From contig LSSN01000085.1 in assembly GCA_001970855.1 (NCBI GenBank), positions 22,479 to 41,634 on the forward strand: a stretch of 19,156 bases of DNA, given 5' to 3'. How positions within the stretch are numbered: the stretch's first letter is position 1; the number at the start of each line of letters is the position of its first letter. Below, in pieces: positions 1 through 10,576 of this stretch. A program made the position numbers and the translations under genes. This DNA is from Smittium culicis (Eukaryota > Kickxellomycota > Harpellomycetes > Harpellales > Legeriomycetaceae). Below the pieces are notes generated by a model. That model saw only the letters and a list, made by a program, of their open reading frames with translations, had not been told where the DNA came from and searched no databases.

Positions 1-2
1 GT

Positions 3-18
3 GGGGGGGGGGGGGGGG
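3..18. repeat. Poly-G run of 16 at the window edge
   Basis: Sixteen consecutive G residues lie 28 bp beyond the CDC45 stop codon, followed by purine-rich sequence. On the CDC45 sense strand this is a C run in the 3' flank. Its place at the extreme end suggests that assembly broke here, and the exact length is not reliable. Confidence 0.85.
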
Positions 19-46
19 AAGGAGAGGATTAGGGCGGAGGTGAGTC

Positions 47-3000
47 TCACGTGTGTTTTCTTAATTTATCGATGAATGTAGGTAGCGAGGTAGATGGGAG
101 CGATATGACGCTAGTGTCGAAGTACGAGTTCAAGATATGCGCGGAGCAGTCAGTAGCGGCTTGTTCGAAGATAAGGCCGAACTTGTTTCTAGCTTCGCCC
201 GAGTAAGTTGTTGAGTAGGCCAAAATACCCTTATTGATTGATTTGGAGAGGTACTCGGGCGGGCATATGCCTAGAACTAGAAAAGTGTTAGTTTGAGGAT
301 CAAGTGCAGCAAGAATAAATGGCAAAGATAAATGCTCAGATCTGCCGTGGTTCTATAAACACATAAGCGAATAGTAGATAATATAAAAAATTTCATATAT
401 ACGTAAATTCAAGTATAAATATAAATAGGTAATTGAGAATAATATGAATACCGGACTGCAATAATTAAATTGGTTATATAAATGCAAAGATGTAAAAAAA
501 GATAAAATTACCCTTAAAGATTCTAGCAAGAATTGACCTAGTTGGAGCAGGACTAGCGGGCTGTGCAAGAAAGGGAGGAAAGAGTCGAGACATTCATCAC
601 GGATGACAGCAAGTCTGAATTTGGACAGAGTTTTAACGATTCTGCGTTCGAGCATTAGAGTTCCCATATCAATTATTCCGGTTTGCATTTTCATAGCAAG
701 ATTGATTCCTTTTAGTAGTGTTGTAGTGTTTTTTAAACAGTCGTAGGCTTTAAAGAATCCGGCTTTCCATTCACGGGAATTCTCTGGGATTAGTTTGTTT
801 AGTTGGTGAGCTGGATCTTGATTATTATTGAAATTGATAGTAGTGTCTGCTTGGAGATTTGATAGTTGTGAGCTGTTAGTAACATCACTGTAAATTTGGT
901 CGCTACTGTTGGAATTTATAGTATCTGTGTTTTCATGGTTTGGGGAAACGAAAGAAGTTTTGCCATTTGAGTTGATGTAAACGTTCGATTCAGTATTTGA
1001 AGAAGGTTGAAAATTTGAGTTGGAGTTTGAGGCGGCCAATAGAGCAATTAGAGACCAAACGTGGTCAGAGGCACTTGATAGGGGGAATCTCCAGCCAAAA
1101 GCTCTAACGAAGCTGATGTAATTAGCGCCTTCGAGATTATAGTCAGCGGCAATTCTATCCCAGCGCTCAGGGAGTTCTTCTTTAAGCATTGGATCTAGAT
1201 TTAAGTAACTTTGACGAATTTCAGATCGAGAGAGACCTAATTTAGCAACCATTAAATCGAAAAGAGATTTCCCACGATTTGACCAAGTGGCAAGGCGAGA
1301 GATGATGAATGTTGAGTAGCGCATTGCATTTTCTAAGGACCAGTGTCTTACCATGTAAAATTTAAATTCAGAGGATTGGAAAATGCCGTTTCTGGGGTGA
1401 ACGCTTTTTGAGGCATTTATGACAGCAGACTCAGATTTGTTAAGGTCCAGCTCTGCAGCAAGGATGGATGTTGCAGTTTGAGCAGTAGAGGGGGTTAAGG
1501 AGGGATCTACAATTGTGGAGGAACTAGTGCCATCAGTGGCTTTATTGGTGGAGTCAAAAGTAGCTAAACTGCTAGTATCACTATTAAAAATAGAGCTAGT
1601 TGAGGGGGGCAGGTTCTTAGAGGGGGTTTTTTTTGGTAGTTTATTTGCAGAATTTTCAAGGTATAAATTATCATTTGATGAGGATAGTTGCGAAACCACA
1701 CCTTTGATGCTATTGACGATTAGTAGGTAGCCTTCAGTATCAATTTGGTCTAAAACGATTTGAGAGGTGACTCCAACGATAGCCCACCAAACAACGTCAA
1801 TGCTATTTGGTCTTCCTAAATTTTCAGAAATTTGGAAACAGCAGATCGCAGAAGATTGGCCGTAGTATGAGCCTTGTGAATAATAGGCAGCGATTTCCTT
1901 TCTGCTATTTTCTCTTTTTGCACGAATTTTAGCTTTTTTGTTTTGAGATTTAATGAATGCATCCGCCTAGAAAAATTAAGGAATTTTGCAGCAATTAGAT
2001 ATTATTGTTATTTAAAAAAATAGAGTAAACCGATAATAAAAAAAATGAATAAACATTTTATTTTATTTTTTGTGGTGAGGGGAAGGGGAGATGATAAATA
2101 AATGATATAATAATACATAGGTATAGGAATATGCTTACAGCGTCTAGTTGCTGGTCAGTGTCGAGTTTTGATTTTTTTCTTGGTTTAGAAGAGTTTATAG
2201 AATTTAAGCTATCATCTGAGTCATAGTCAGTAGCATCATCCTGGGAATCTTCATCACTGCTATTATTCGAACCAAACTAAACAAAAAAAAACAAAAAAAT
2301 AAAAAAGTGGTTTAAGGGGAGAGAGGTGAGAAGAAAAAGTATGGAAAAGTTAATATGTGGAAATACCTCTAGAAAATTGAATGCATCTTTGATGTTGTCT
2401 AATTGATCAAGATCGCCATCATCAAGACAAATAATCTAGAATTGAGAAGATATATTTTTTAAAAAAAAGAAATGGTTAGAATTGGAGCGAGAATAAAAGA
2501 AAAGCAGGAGTATAAAGGAGGAAGGGGAATGGGGGGGGAGGGAGGTTTACCTGCTCGTTCCAAAAAATATTGTATAGATTATAAGGTCTATGACTATCGA
2601 TAACAATAGCGGTTAATTTATCGTGCATTTTGATGGAATCTTGGATATCGATAGTAGCACCGCAGTTGATGAAGACAATAGTTCTGAGCTAATTAAGGGG
2701 GAAATTATAATTGAAAATAGGGATTGTTGGAGAAAGGGAAAAATTAAGTGATATTAAAGTGGTACCTCGTCGTTTGATTGAATGACGTCTTTGTTGCAGT
2801 TGATTATATCGTTGTAGTTTGATACGGGAACCATTTTGTAAGCAACGAAGTCGTTTTTGAGCATATGCTAAAAAGGGAAATGAGGATAAAATAGATTTTT
2901 TAGGTGAAATAGAGATATAGTATTAGTCATTTAAGTATAATATAAAATTTAGAAATAAATACTTGTGAAAATGAAGGGTGAAGAGCATAAAGTTTAAAGG

Positions 3001-3192
3001 GGGAAGATTAAGATGAAGAAGAAGGGGAAGAGTACTTACAAAGAGGATTCTAGCGGCGCATAGAGCGTCAGGATCGTTAGCAACAAAAACTAAAACGGTA
3101 CATGCGCCGATACCGTTTTTAGCGGCTTCAGCAGCACCATCAAGGATTCGTTTATACGCTTCTTCGTAGTTCTCGGAGGTAATGTAAACCAT
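47..3192 (-). CDS. CDC45: CDC45, CMG replicative helicase cofactor (7 exons)
   Basis: CDC45 joins MCM2-7 and GINS to form the CMG helicase that unwinds DNA at nuclear replication forks. Exons on the minus strand are 3192-3040, 2867-2766, 2688-2551, 2435-2367, 2276-2139, 1966-512 and 352-47, giving 786 aa. All six introns are GT-AG, phase 0 and 77-172 bp long, with pyrimidine-rich sense strands. Family landmarks appear in order: FVANDPDALCA (about 36-46), INCGA (93-96), DSHRP (116-120), an acidic Ser/Asp linker (exon 5), WWAIVG (260-265), RHWSLENAM (about 407-415) and a C-terminus with FEQAATDCSAHILNSYFD. The DHH-type N-terminal fold is RecJ-related but inactive in this family. The protein is about 220 residues longer than human CDC45, through a Ser/Thr-rich insert (about 293-395) and an Asn/Ser-rich insert (about 513-587). 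The ATG at 3192 gives the conserved N-terminus. No internal break is seen. Confidence 0.95.
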
Positions 3193-3383
3193 ATTTTGTC
3201 TATTTTATTGTATTGGGAGGAAGTTCAGATAATTTCTATATTTTAGATACGAATACTGGGAGGGGGGAGGTTGGTAAAATTGAGCAAAATAGTTGATATG
3301 GCTTATATATCTATATTTAAAAAAGATCGAAATGTGGGAGGATCGAGGTGGGGAGGCGATAATGTTATAAGCAAAGAGACAAT

Positions 3384-3391
3384 GGGCGCGG
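3384..3391 (-). promoter_or_regulatory. Possible E2F/MBF-like GC box upstream of CDC45
   Basis: GGGCGCGG (minus strand CCGCGCCC, next to TTC) is an isolated GC octamer in AT-rich sequence, about 190 bp upstream of the CDC45 ATG. CDC45 is a G1/S-regulated E2F or MBF target in several eukaryotes. The match is to the core only, so a binding role is an inference. Confidence 0.25.
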
Positions 3392-4403
3392 AATGAAGAA
3401 TCGAGTTATTAAATGCTATTAGAAGGAATTTTGTGGGATGAGAAGCTGGAACGAAGATAGTATAAACTTTTGGGAAGGTTTATTATTATAGACAGAGTAA
3501 CAAGGTTAAACGTTTTAAATATTATATTTAGATATGTAGTCATATATATTGTATTACCAGCGATTATTTTGGAGTTAGATTTATTTAGTATACTGATATA
3601 ATTTTAATATTAGAATTTGTTATTAAAAGTATTAGATTTGTAAAAAAAATAATAAAAATAAAAGCCAAGCAAAGAAAATGCGAATATTATTGGACAGATG
3701 TGTTTAATTGAATTTTTTATATAATGTTATTGGACTGCTGATAAAGGGAAGAGTAGAGTGGGCGAATAAAAGCGAGAGAAGTAAATTTTTGCGAGTAAAG
3801 GGGGTGATTTCTTGTAAATTATTGGGCTGTAGTGTTGACCTTGATTGAAAAGTAAACATATGGATTTAACAATTTAAATGTTTATGTGAATTAGCAGTTG
3901 AAATGGATGTATTTTCACTAATAATTATGCAAAGGGTTTAGAGCTTAAGATAATATCTTGAGCTTTGATTTAGATCCAATATTGTTATTTTTATCGCTAT
4001 TTGAATTTTCTATTAGTGAAGGCAGATTAGGGCTATATAGTTTGCTGTGAAGGAGGAGTTGTTAAGATCCAGTCTAACTTGGACAAAAAAGAACAGAGGT
4101 TTAATGTTGGTAAAAATTAGTTTAATTTGAACGGTATGGCGCTTTTTTAATAGCGGTGGATAAATTTGAGATAGCTAGTGCGCATTGACCAACGTTTAAC
4201 TCTTAATAATGGGTTATTCAATAGGCAATTATTTGGCTTCGTGACTTGATCGTAATTATCTTTTTATGTGAATAGCTAGTAATAAATAAATTGGATTTTG
4301 AGTTATTAACGAGATTTTCAGAGGAAAGGGTTTGAATGAAGGCTAATTTGACGATTGTTTTATTTTCTACTCGGTGAAATTTTTTAAATCAAAAATCATT
4401 AGC

Positions 4404-4877
4404 CTACCATGAATATAAATATGTGAAATTCATTTGTGCATTGGCTTTTAAAGGGTATACTGGCAAATGGAAATAAAGCATAAAATTGGCTATCGAATCA
4501 GTAGTCGGAATGATAGTAGCGGGATTAACTGCGCAAATCAAATTGATATCAGAGTCGCATGACCCAAAAATACACTTAACTTCTTTGAAAAATAAGTATG
4601 GGAGAAAAAGAGATAAGCGATCTAGCGGAACCCCGTGTAAAAAAATAAAAAAATTATACTGGGTTAGAAACAAAAGATACTGAGTAAAAATGAAGTGATA
4701 CTCTTAATTAGGCGCTCTAACTGCATCCTCTGCTTCACCGCCATAGAGCAATTAGGCAGCCAGAAGCTCTTCTATGTGGCACGACAAAGCCTTGAGCATT
4801 TTCCGCTTGAATATAAAGTTATCGGCTTCAAAAGCTTACTCAGTTTTTTTTATTATGTGAATGTGAAATGCATTTGA
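4404..4877. other. Unassigned overlapping open frames in the spacer
   Basis: Open frames lie on both strands: 4673-4404 minus (89 aa), and on plus 4486-4683 (65 aa) and 4695-4877 (60 aa, starting at GTG). The stretch is less AT-rich than its surroundings. None of the translations matches a family I recognise. They may be parts of a decayed gene or mobile element, or chance frames in a GC-richer patch. Confidence 0.2.
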
Positions 4878-5170
4878 GGTTAGATTTATTTAGAATTAGC
4901 AACTGCCTTAGCTCGCTTTAAAATCGGCTCGACGAATTAAGTGTTGATTCAAAGTGCAGCTAAATTAATTCCGGTTTTAAAAATTAGTAATCGAAATACT
5001 TGACAAAACCAATTTTATGCAAATTGTAAGGCCACTTTTGCTCGCAATCTGCGCGACCAATAGCGCCTCTTTATAATCAAAATAAATACGCCCGCTTTAC
5101 ATAACCTCAGCACAACAGCTTTTGTGTTTGTAGATGAGATTATCGGCAGCGTGGTTTTTTTTTTTGTTTT

Positions 5171-5218
5171 TGTTACTTTTCACAGCTCGTTTTTACACCT
5201 TTGATCACAAAAGTAACA
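5171..5218. repeat. Inverted repeat, 10-bp perfect arms
   Basis: TGTTACTTTT (5171-5180) and AAAAGTAACA (5209-5218) form perfect inverted arms around a 28-base spacer, about 450 bp upstream of the kinase ATG. The role is unknown. It could form a hairpin or be a degenerate element end. Confidence 0.5.
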
Positions 5219-5389
5219 TAAAAGAATTGCATTTGGGATATAAATCTAAAGCTATTTATACTAGTTAGAATTTCCCAGTAAGGATTCAATTCATGCTTAC
5301 ATTACTTCTGTGTAAATCTGATATTTCTTTATGCTTTTTTGCTTGATTTATTAATATCCTATTTTCATGCATCTCTGTTTAATTAACTT

Positions 5390-5659
5390 TAATCCCTTTA
5401 TTCTGTATAATATAATATAATATCATATCATATCCCCTTACTCTTACCCTTACCCATTTACTTATTTTTTATTTTTCAATCAATAGTCCTTCTCCTCTAA
5501 TAGCTTTCTCTTCACTAAATAGAACTGTTTTTTATAGACACAATCTGTATTTATCCCTATCATCTTACAACTTCTCTCACTCCATCCCTAAATTGCCCCA
5601 TTTAATTCACCACTTCACCCATCCTTCATTTCAACGTTTTACATATCACATTCTCCACC
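5390..5659 (+). promoter_or_regulatory. Pyrimidine-rich promoter/leader of the PDK-type gene
   Basis: The plus strand is strongly C/T-rich for about 270 bp up to the ATG, as in many fungal promoters and leaders. It includes a short pentanucleotide microsatellite of TATAA and ATCAT units (about 5406-5436). The start codon context CCACCATG is favourable for initiation. No clear single TATA box can be chosen because the microsatellite itself is TATA-like. Confidence 0.4.
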
Positions 5660-7239
5660 ATGATTAGTAAGCGCTTTATAAACACCAACAGTCTCAAACT
5701 CTTTTCCGAAAAAGAAATGACTAGAGTCTCTCTCAGTCAGCTATACACCCTCGGAAGATACTTGCTCAAAAAAAAGGATGGCTCAGATTACAAAGTCTTT
5801 GAAATCCCCACTAAATTCCTCTACAAAGAACTACCCATAAGGTTCTCTCAATGTATCAAAGGCATGCATATTGGAATAACTCCGTACGCTGTCCATAAAT
5901 TACCTAGCTTTCGAAAATTCATGCTTCATTACAATAACGATTTCGAAAAAATTATCAACCTACCCCCTCCACAAAACGAACCCTCTGATAAAGCTTTCAT
6001 GGACACTTTGCGAAAAATTAACTCTTTCCACTACTCCAACCTATCCCAAATCAACCAAGGCTTACGTGAACTTTCCCAAGCAATTGCCAATAACGACCCT
6101 GAAATTGTCCCCTCATACCTCCTCCCCTCCGGAAAACCAAATATGCTATCTGCCGCTAGTCCCGCCATCCAGGACTCTGGCAACTTAAAATGGCTCGATA
6201 CCCAAAAATCTTTAATCCAATACGATATAAAACCAAACAACGTCGCCACTTTCATGAACAATAACCCCACTTTCCAGTACGCTGAAGCCAGAACGAATAA
6301 ATTTTTCGACTGGTTTTACTCCATGTGCCTTGGCTCCCAACTACTCATCCAAGACCATATCAGTGTCCGCGACCACTCTAAAAGCTACGTCCAAAAAATT
6401 TCCCCCTTAAATATCGTCCATAATGCTGTCAACGACGCTAGAAGAATCGCTTCCAAGCACTACAAGTAACCCATCCTTATCCTTATCCTTACACTTTAAA
6501 ATTTTCAGATTTCATCTTTATCTTTTCATTATTATTTGTAATTTACTACTCCACCAATTCATTAACTTTGCTAATTTATATTTATTCATTTAGTATCGAA
6601 CCCCCTGAGGTCGTTGTAATTTCTCCAAACCCCCAAATATCAACTGTCTACATCCCTGAGCTACTATACTGCATTATCTTTGAACTTATAAAAAACAGTC
6701 TCCGAGCTACTATCGAATTCCACCATCTAAACTCCAAATCTAGTAATAATTCATCGACAACCATGCCTAAACTAAAAGTTATTGTTGCTGAAGGTTTCGA
6801 AGATTTGACTTTTAAAGTCTCTGACGAAGGCGGTGGAATGCCCGCTTCCAAAGTCGAGAAACTATGGTCTTATATCCACCAAAAATCAATGCCTGAAAAC
6901 GACTCTAATGCCCCTCCATCTAGCCAACACCCTACAGATTCTTCAATCAAAAGCTCCAGTATGGAAGCCAATTTCGGCAATTTTGACCTCAGCTTTGGCA
7001 GCAACAGCGACTACCCCCTCTTCGGCTTCGGTGTCGGCCTCCCGACTGCTAGACTTATCGCCAGGTACTTTGGCGGCGACTTGGACGTCGTCTCCATGGA
7101 AGGCTACGGATCTGATTTCTACCTTCACCTTCAACGCTCTGGAAATATCGCCGAAACTACCCCTGACTTATGCGACCTCTCCCTACAATCTGCCTCCTCC
7201 TCTGTCTCTGAACTTATTGATAGCCTCAAGTACGAATAA
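5660..7239 (+). CDS. PDK: Pyruvate dehydrogenase kinase-type mitochondrial protein kinase (2 exons)
   Basis: Members of this family phosphorylate and switch off the E1-alpha subunit of mitochondrial pyruvate dehydrogenase, or of the branched-chain ketoacid dehydrogenase for BCKDK. Exons are 5660-6465 and 6594-7239, giving 483 aa. The intron is 128 bp, GT-AG, phase 2, with a CTAAT branch-point candidate about 20 nt before the acceptor. The basic N-terminus (MISKRFINTNSLKLF) suits mitochondrial import. Next come SLSQLYTLGR, KELPIRFSQ (56-64) and a helical regulatory domain with LLIQDHISVRDHS. The histidine kinase-like ATPase fold follows: N-box ELIKNSLRA (299-307), G1 box DEGGGMP (346-352) and G2 box GFGVGLP (413-419), then ARYFGGDL and SMEGYGSD. 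DEGGG replaces animal DRGGG and resembles fungal PDKs from memory. A Ser/Asn-rich loop separates the G1 and G2 boxes. The tail resembles PDK more than BCKDK, but substrate choice cannot be proved by sequence. Confidence 0.92.
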
Positions 7240-7459
7240 ACTCAAACTTTCGCCCTCCCTATCCCCTATTTTTCACTTTTTATTAAATCCCCATCCTTCC
7301 TCACTCTTTCCATTCTTTGCTTTTAAATTCTTTCCACATGCCTCTTTTTATTTTTTTGATCTTTATTGTGTTTCTAGTATTTATTTTTTATACTTATCTT
7401 CTCCCCCGTATCTATTTACTTTTCATTTATCTAATACTTTTCTTAATCAACAACAATAT

Positions 7460-7465
7460 AATAAA
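7460..7465 (+). terminator. Possible polyadenylation signal of the PDK-type gene
   Basis: AATAAA lies about 220 bp downstream of the kinase stop codon, followed by T-rich sequence. The hexamer is expected by chance in AT-rich DNA, so the call rests on position only. Confidence 0.25.
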
Positions 7466-7542
7466 TTTTTATTTATCACGTAATTACAAAAAACTTATGC
7501 ATGGCATTTAACTTTTATTTTAAAAATAACATACAAAGTTAT

Positions 7543-7566
7543 AGAAATAGAAATCGAAATCGAAAT
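7543..7566 (+). repeat. Hexanucleotide tandem repeat, 4 units
   Basis: Four tandem 6-bp units, AGAAAT twice then CGAAAT twice, form a small microsatellite in the convergent spacer. The overlapping open frame gets an Arg-Asn run from it and is not a credible protein. Confidence 0.7.
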
Positions 7567-8068
7567 ATTGCGTATGAAATAAATATTTATAGTCTGAGGC
7601 AAAGTACCCTATTGCATACACTAATTCACAATGCGAACAGGACTGGGAAAATATCGAATTCTCTAATCCCGACTATCAGCACCATTATTGTGCACATCAA
7701 CAGTAATGGAAAAAGTGAATATCAGCCATTTCACCTACTTTTATAGGTAAAAAGGAAGCTCTAACATTTCTTCTTTTATAGCTTTAAACCGATTTAACCC
7801 ATTTTTAATCGGTTAAGTACACGTTTCGTTTTGCTTTTATAATGAGCTCATTCAAATCTCTCATGAATTCGTTTTATTTTATTTTTTTTACTCTACTTTT
7901 TTTTTTTTTTTTCTCAGTTTATAGAATAAAGCTTATTCCCCAATGATCCGAGTTGTCGGTTACAAGCGATTAACAATAGGTTAAGGACAAAGACAGTGAT
8001 CTGGATTTTCGAAAGTTGGGTGCACATAAAATGTTAGCTGGTATTGATTGAACTTGATTCTTGGTAAT

Positions 8069-8089
8069 GGTACGTGCCAGCCGGTAGAC
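8069..8089 (+). repeat. Dispersed GC-rich motif, copy A
   Basis: The 21-base block starts GGTACG, has three extra bases (TGC), then reads CAGCCGGTAGAC. The same 18 bases without the TGC occur on the minus strand at 11499-11516. Looser similarity may extend to both sides (about 8050-8125). This suggests two copies of a repeat in opposite orientations, but the family is unknown. Confidence 0.45.
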
Positions 8090-8363
8090 TCCACCCACAC
8101 AAAATGGGATTTATTTGTACAAATGTGGCGAGAGGAAGGGGGGGTGGGTTTACTAGGGCTTTTTTTTTTTATCGCCTTGCATCATGTTTACTATTATGTT
8201 ACCCTACTTTAATTTGCATAGTTTATAGTTATTGTTAATCGCTGCAATAAAAATTTTCGTACATATAAAATAATTAAATAGTAATAAAAATCTATTAATG
8301 GATGGTAATGGTATAAACTAACAAACAAACAAATAAAAAATCTACAAGTAAAAGCGTTTTAAT

Positions 8364-10125
8364 TCATTTATGGAAATGATTGATTTTGTACACTTTATAT
8401 TTATGGTTCAGATTGTTAAGGTTGTTTAGTCTGTAGTTGGATATTCCGCCCAGAACAGGATTTTCAACCAAGTAAAACAGTCGGTTAATTCTTGAATGCA
8501 CGAGCGCCATGCAGCACCTATAAACCATTTCGTTAAAATAGAAAAAAAATTATTAGTTTATCTTTACATCAGTTGAAACTCGCATTTATATAATTTGATT
8601 TTTATGGGGTGGAAACTTACATTACACATGGCTCGTTTGTTGTGAAATAGTCTAGGCCGGTGCACAAGTATGGTGTATTGGTTGGCGCTGGCTGTTTACG
8701 CTTATGCTGCAGCTCTTGAGTATCTGAAACGCCTCTCATCACTGACTCGTTAGGCGAAAAATCGACAGAAATTTTGTCATGCCGAGATTGGTCGTATAAC
8801 TCTTTGCTATTGCACTCTGTGATATTACCTAGTGATAAATTATTGCAATCAGGCGTCAATGGATCACCATTGTTGTTATTAGAAAGCGTGCATTTGCTAT
8901 CGTTTTCTGAAGTTTCATTTTGTTGTTTTTGTTGACAAAATTGTGAGTTAGAAGAAGAAAGTGTCTGTAAATCAAGGTTGTTTTTAGCAACCAAGTCGAT
9001 TGCTACCATTGCGGCATGGCGCAGCGCGAATTTAGTTGCGAGAGTTTCGTCCTGGCAAATAACTACTGTTTTCCCGTCCTTAGGATCAGCAAATACCCCT
9101 CCTACATTAGCCAAATTTACAGTTTTCGTATCGTTATTTGGCGATAACAACGACATTTCACAAGCTCCAATACATGTTCTATCGTGTAAATATTCGCTTT
9201 TTCCAAAATCTGTACATCCTTGATCTTCACTAGCGCTTGTACAACCAGTCGACCTTTGCTTAAGGCATTGTTCTGATGCCTCTACCGCAAGTTCTATGTT
9301 CCTAATAATATATTCGCGCTCTTCTGGAGAAAATTTATCCTCTTTATACTCATCGCTCAATCGAAAAGACACTGGCCAAACTTTTTTATATTCTTCGAAT
9401 TGGCTATACACTACGGGCTTGTATTTAGGTACTTTTTTTACTTCGATATCTAATTTCTTACCGTCAAACTTATCTAGTTGCTCACTAACGTTTGTAATTG
9501 ATATTGCGCCCTCTTCACATACTATTACATTAATCTCGAACTTGCCTATATGAATATTATTATTATAATTTTAATCGTTAAAGTACTTTTTATCATTTAA
9601 TGTTATACTGCGTAACTTATGATTTAACGTGATTAAAGTGTGGTTACAAGACAAGTCAATTGATCGAATATATATAATATATTTACTTACCATTCTCAGT
9701 TCTAGATGGTGATCGTTTTACTCTTTTAAGATGATCAAGGCCTATTAATGGCGGGAAATTTTTTACTACAAATCTTTAGTTTTATTAAAAAAAAAGTGTT
9801 AATTATATCATAAATCGAATAAAATTCAGTAAGAACAATATGTATTTATTCAAAATTACTTTATAAATGTATCTGCATCTTTTGGTGAAATTACAGTCGT
9901 GTAGACATTTACTAAATGAGCAATAATAAAATAAAGTTTAATTCAGGAATAAAAATTTTTGAATTCAAAAAATGGAAAAAAATAAAAGAATGGCAGTTCA
10001 GAATTCATTGCAAAATGTAAAGATTTTTAAAACATAGACTCAATGGTTTACTAACCAAGCTCTAGCTCGCGAATTTCTTCGAGATTCTTTATTCTTTCTA
10101 TAGTACACTCTGCAAAGCAACCCAT
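8364..10125 (-). CDS. TAD3: TAD3/ADAT3, non-catalytic subunit of tRNA A34 deaminase (4 exons or more)
   Basis: TAD3 pairs with catalytic TAD2 to convert A34 to inosine in tRNA anticodons. Exons on minus are 10125-10056, 9765-9691, 9545-8621 and 8517-8364, giving about 407 aa. Introns are 290, 145 and 103 bp, GT-AG, phases 1, 1 and 2. Landmarks are LIGLDHLKRVKR (about 30-41), YSQFEEYKKVWPVSF (95-109), the deaminase zinc site HAAMVAIDLVA (His225) and EPCVMCCMALVHSRI with Cys355 and Cys358, then LNHKYKVYKI. The catalytic Glu of HAE is Ala here (HAA), matching the inactive-subunit hallmark (HAV in human). A low-complexity Gln/Asn/Ser-rich insert of about 85 residues lies between the His and Cys motifs. 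The start is uncertain: the frame stays open upstream of ATG 10125 to about 10172 and family alignment reaches slightly further, so the true N-terminus may lie in an unseen exon. TAD2 is not in the window. Confidence 0.92.
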
Positions 10126-10576
10126 CTCGTATGTTTGTAAGTTTGTATTCTCACTTTTATCAAAAATACTTTTTAAAAAAAAAAAACTATATATCAATGT
10201 GTGTTATCAAAAAGAAAATTATAAACATTAGACGTTGTAAATAAATGATATTGCTTAATATTTTTTTCTTTTTTTTTCGTATAATTTAAAACACTGGTAA
10301 AAACCTCCCCAAAATTCATTTGGGGTTTTTTATTATTTAAAAGTGATTCGCTAAGTTTCAAAAATCTTTATAAAAATTATAAAATAAAATTAACTATTTG
10401 ATCTTGTAAATTAATTGGCTAAAGCAACTAATAGTATATGGGCGATTATTTCGAGTTACATTTTTCATATTTAGTTTTTCCTTTTCATCAGCGTTGGCTT
10501 TATTTTTAAATAATATTAGAAAATAACATCATATGGTTTATATGATACATCATATACCTTTACCTTATTTATATAA
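10126..10576. other. Region upstream of TAD3, possible missing first exon
   Basis: The TAD3 frame remains open from 10125 up to about 10172 on the minus strand, beyond which lies a 12-T tract on the sense strand (plus 10175-10186) that would suit a splice acceptor. An ATG with a short open frame is at about 10317 on minus, but I could not find a donor in the phase needed to join it. The rest is AT-rich and uninformative apart from the hairpin at 10302-10330. Confidence 0.35.
10302..10330. repeat. Hairpin with CCCCAAA/TTTGGGG arms
   Basis: CCCCAAA and TTTGGGG face each other across a five-base loop, and outer A and T tracts extend the pairing with a small bulge. On the plus strand it resembles a bacterial intrinsic terminator, but in this eukaryotic context that reading has no support. 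The left flank CTGGTAAAAACCTCCCC weakly resembles the transposon terminus at 11196. Confidence 0.45.

Larger units (their letters stand above)
3193..5659. other. Divergent spacer between CDC45 and the PDK-type gene
   Basis: This 2.47 kb spacer must contain the promoters of both flanking genes, which are transcribed away from each other. Near CDC45 the plus strand is purine-rich, so the CDC45 leader is pyrimidine-rich. Near the kinase the plus strand is strongly C/T-rich. The middle is AT-rich with some less AT-rich stretches, notably 4480-4830. It holds short unassigned open frames, a hairpin and a CCAAT box at 5057-5061. I recognise no gene or RNA in it. Confidence 0.6.
7240..8363. other. 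Convergent spacer between the PDK-type gene and TAD3
   Basis: Both flanking genes end toward this 1.1 kb stretch, so it should hold their 3' UTRs and polyadenylation sites. It begins C/T-rich and contains AATAAA at 7460-7465 about 220 bp after the kinase stop. It also has T tracts near 7870-7915 and 8161-8171 and a (CAAA)n-like run at about 8320-8335. Open frames at 7317-7746 are low-complexity and not convincing. The block at about 7940-8160 is less AT-rich and carries a dispersed repeat motif. Confidence 0.5.

Noticed and set aside
1515..1730. 71-aa plus ORF opposite CDC45 exon 6
   Set aside because: It is antisense to the Ser/Thr-rich insert of CDC45 and has no independent support.
6031..6270. 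Open frame on minus inside the kinase first exon
   Set aside because: It is a shadow of the PDK coding strand. The plus frame has clear family motifs.
6833..7483. 216-aa frame on plus overlapping the kinase second exon
   Set aside because: It is the shifted frame of the G-box region and C/T-rich 3' flank. The translation is low-complexity Ser/Pro/Leu/Phe-rich.
7501..7746. 81-aa ORF in the convergent spacer
   Set aside because: It contains an Arg-Asn run produced by a hexanucleotide microsatellite, and no motif is recognisable.
8978..9553. Plus-strand ORFs opposite TAD3 exon 3
   Set aside because: They are shadows of the TAD3 coding strand.
10302..10330. Rho-independent terminator reading of the hairpin plus T tract
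   Set aside because: The window is eukaryotic (spliced genes), so a bacterial terminator has no meaning here. Kept only as a hairpin.
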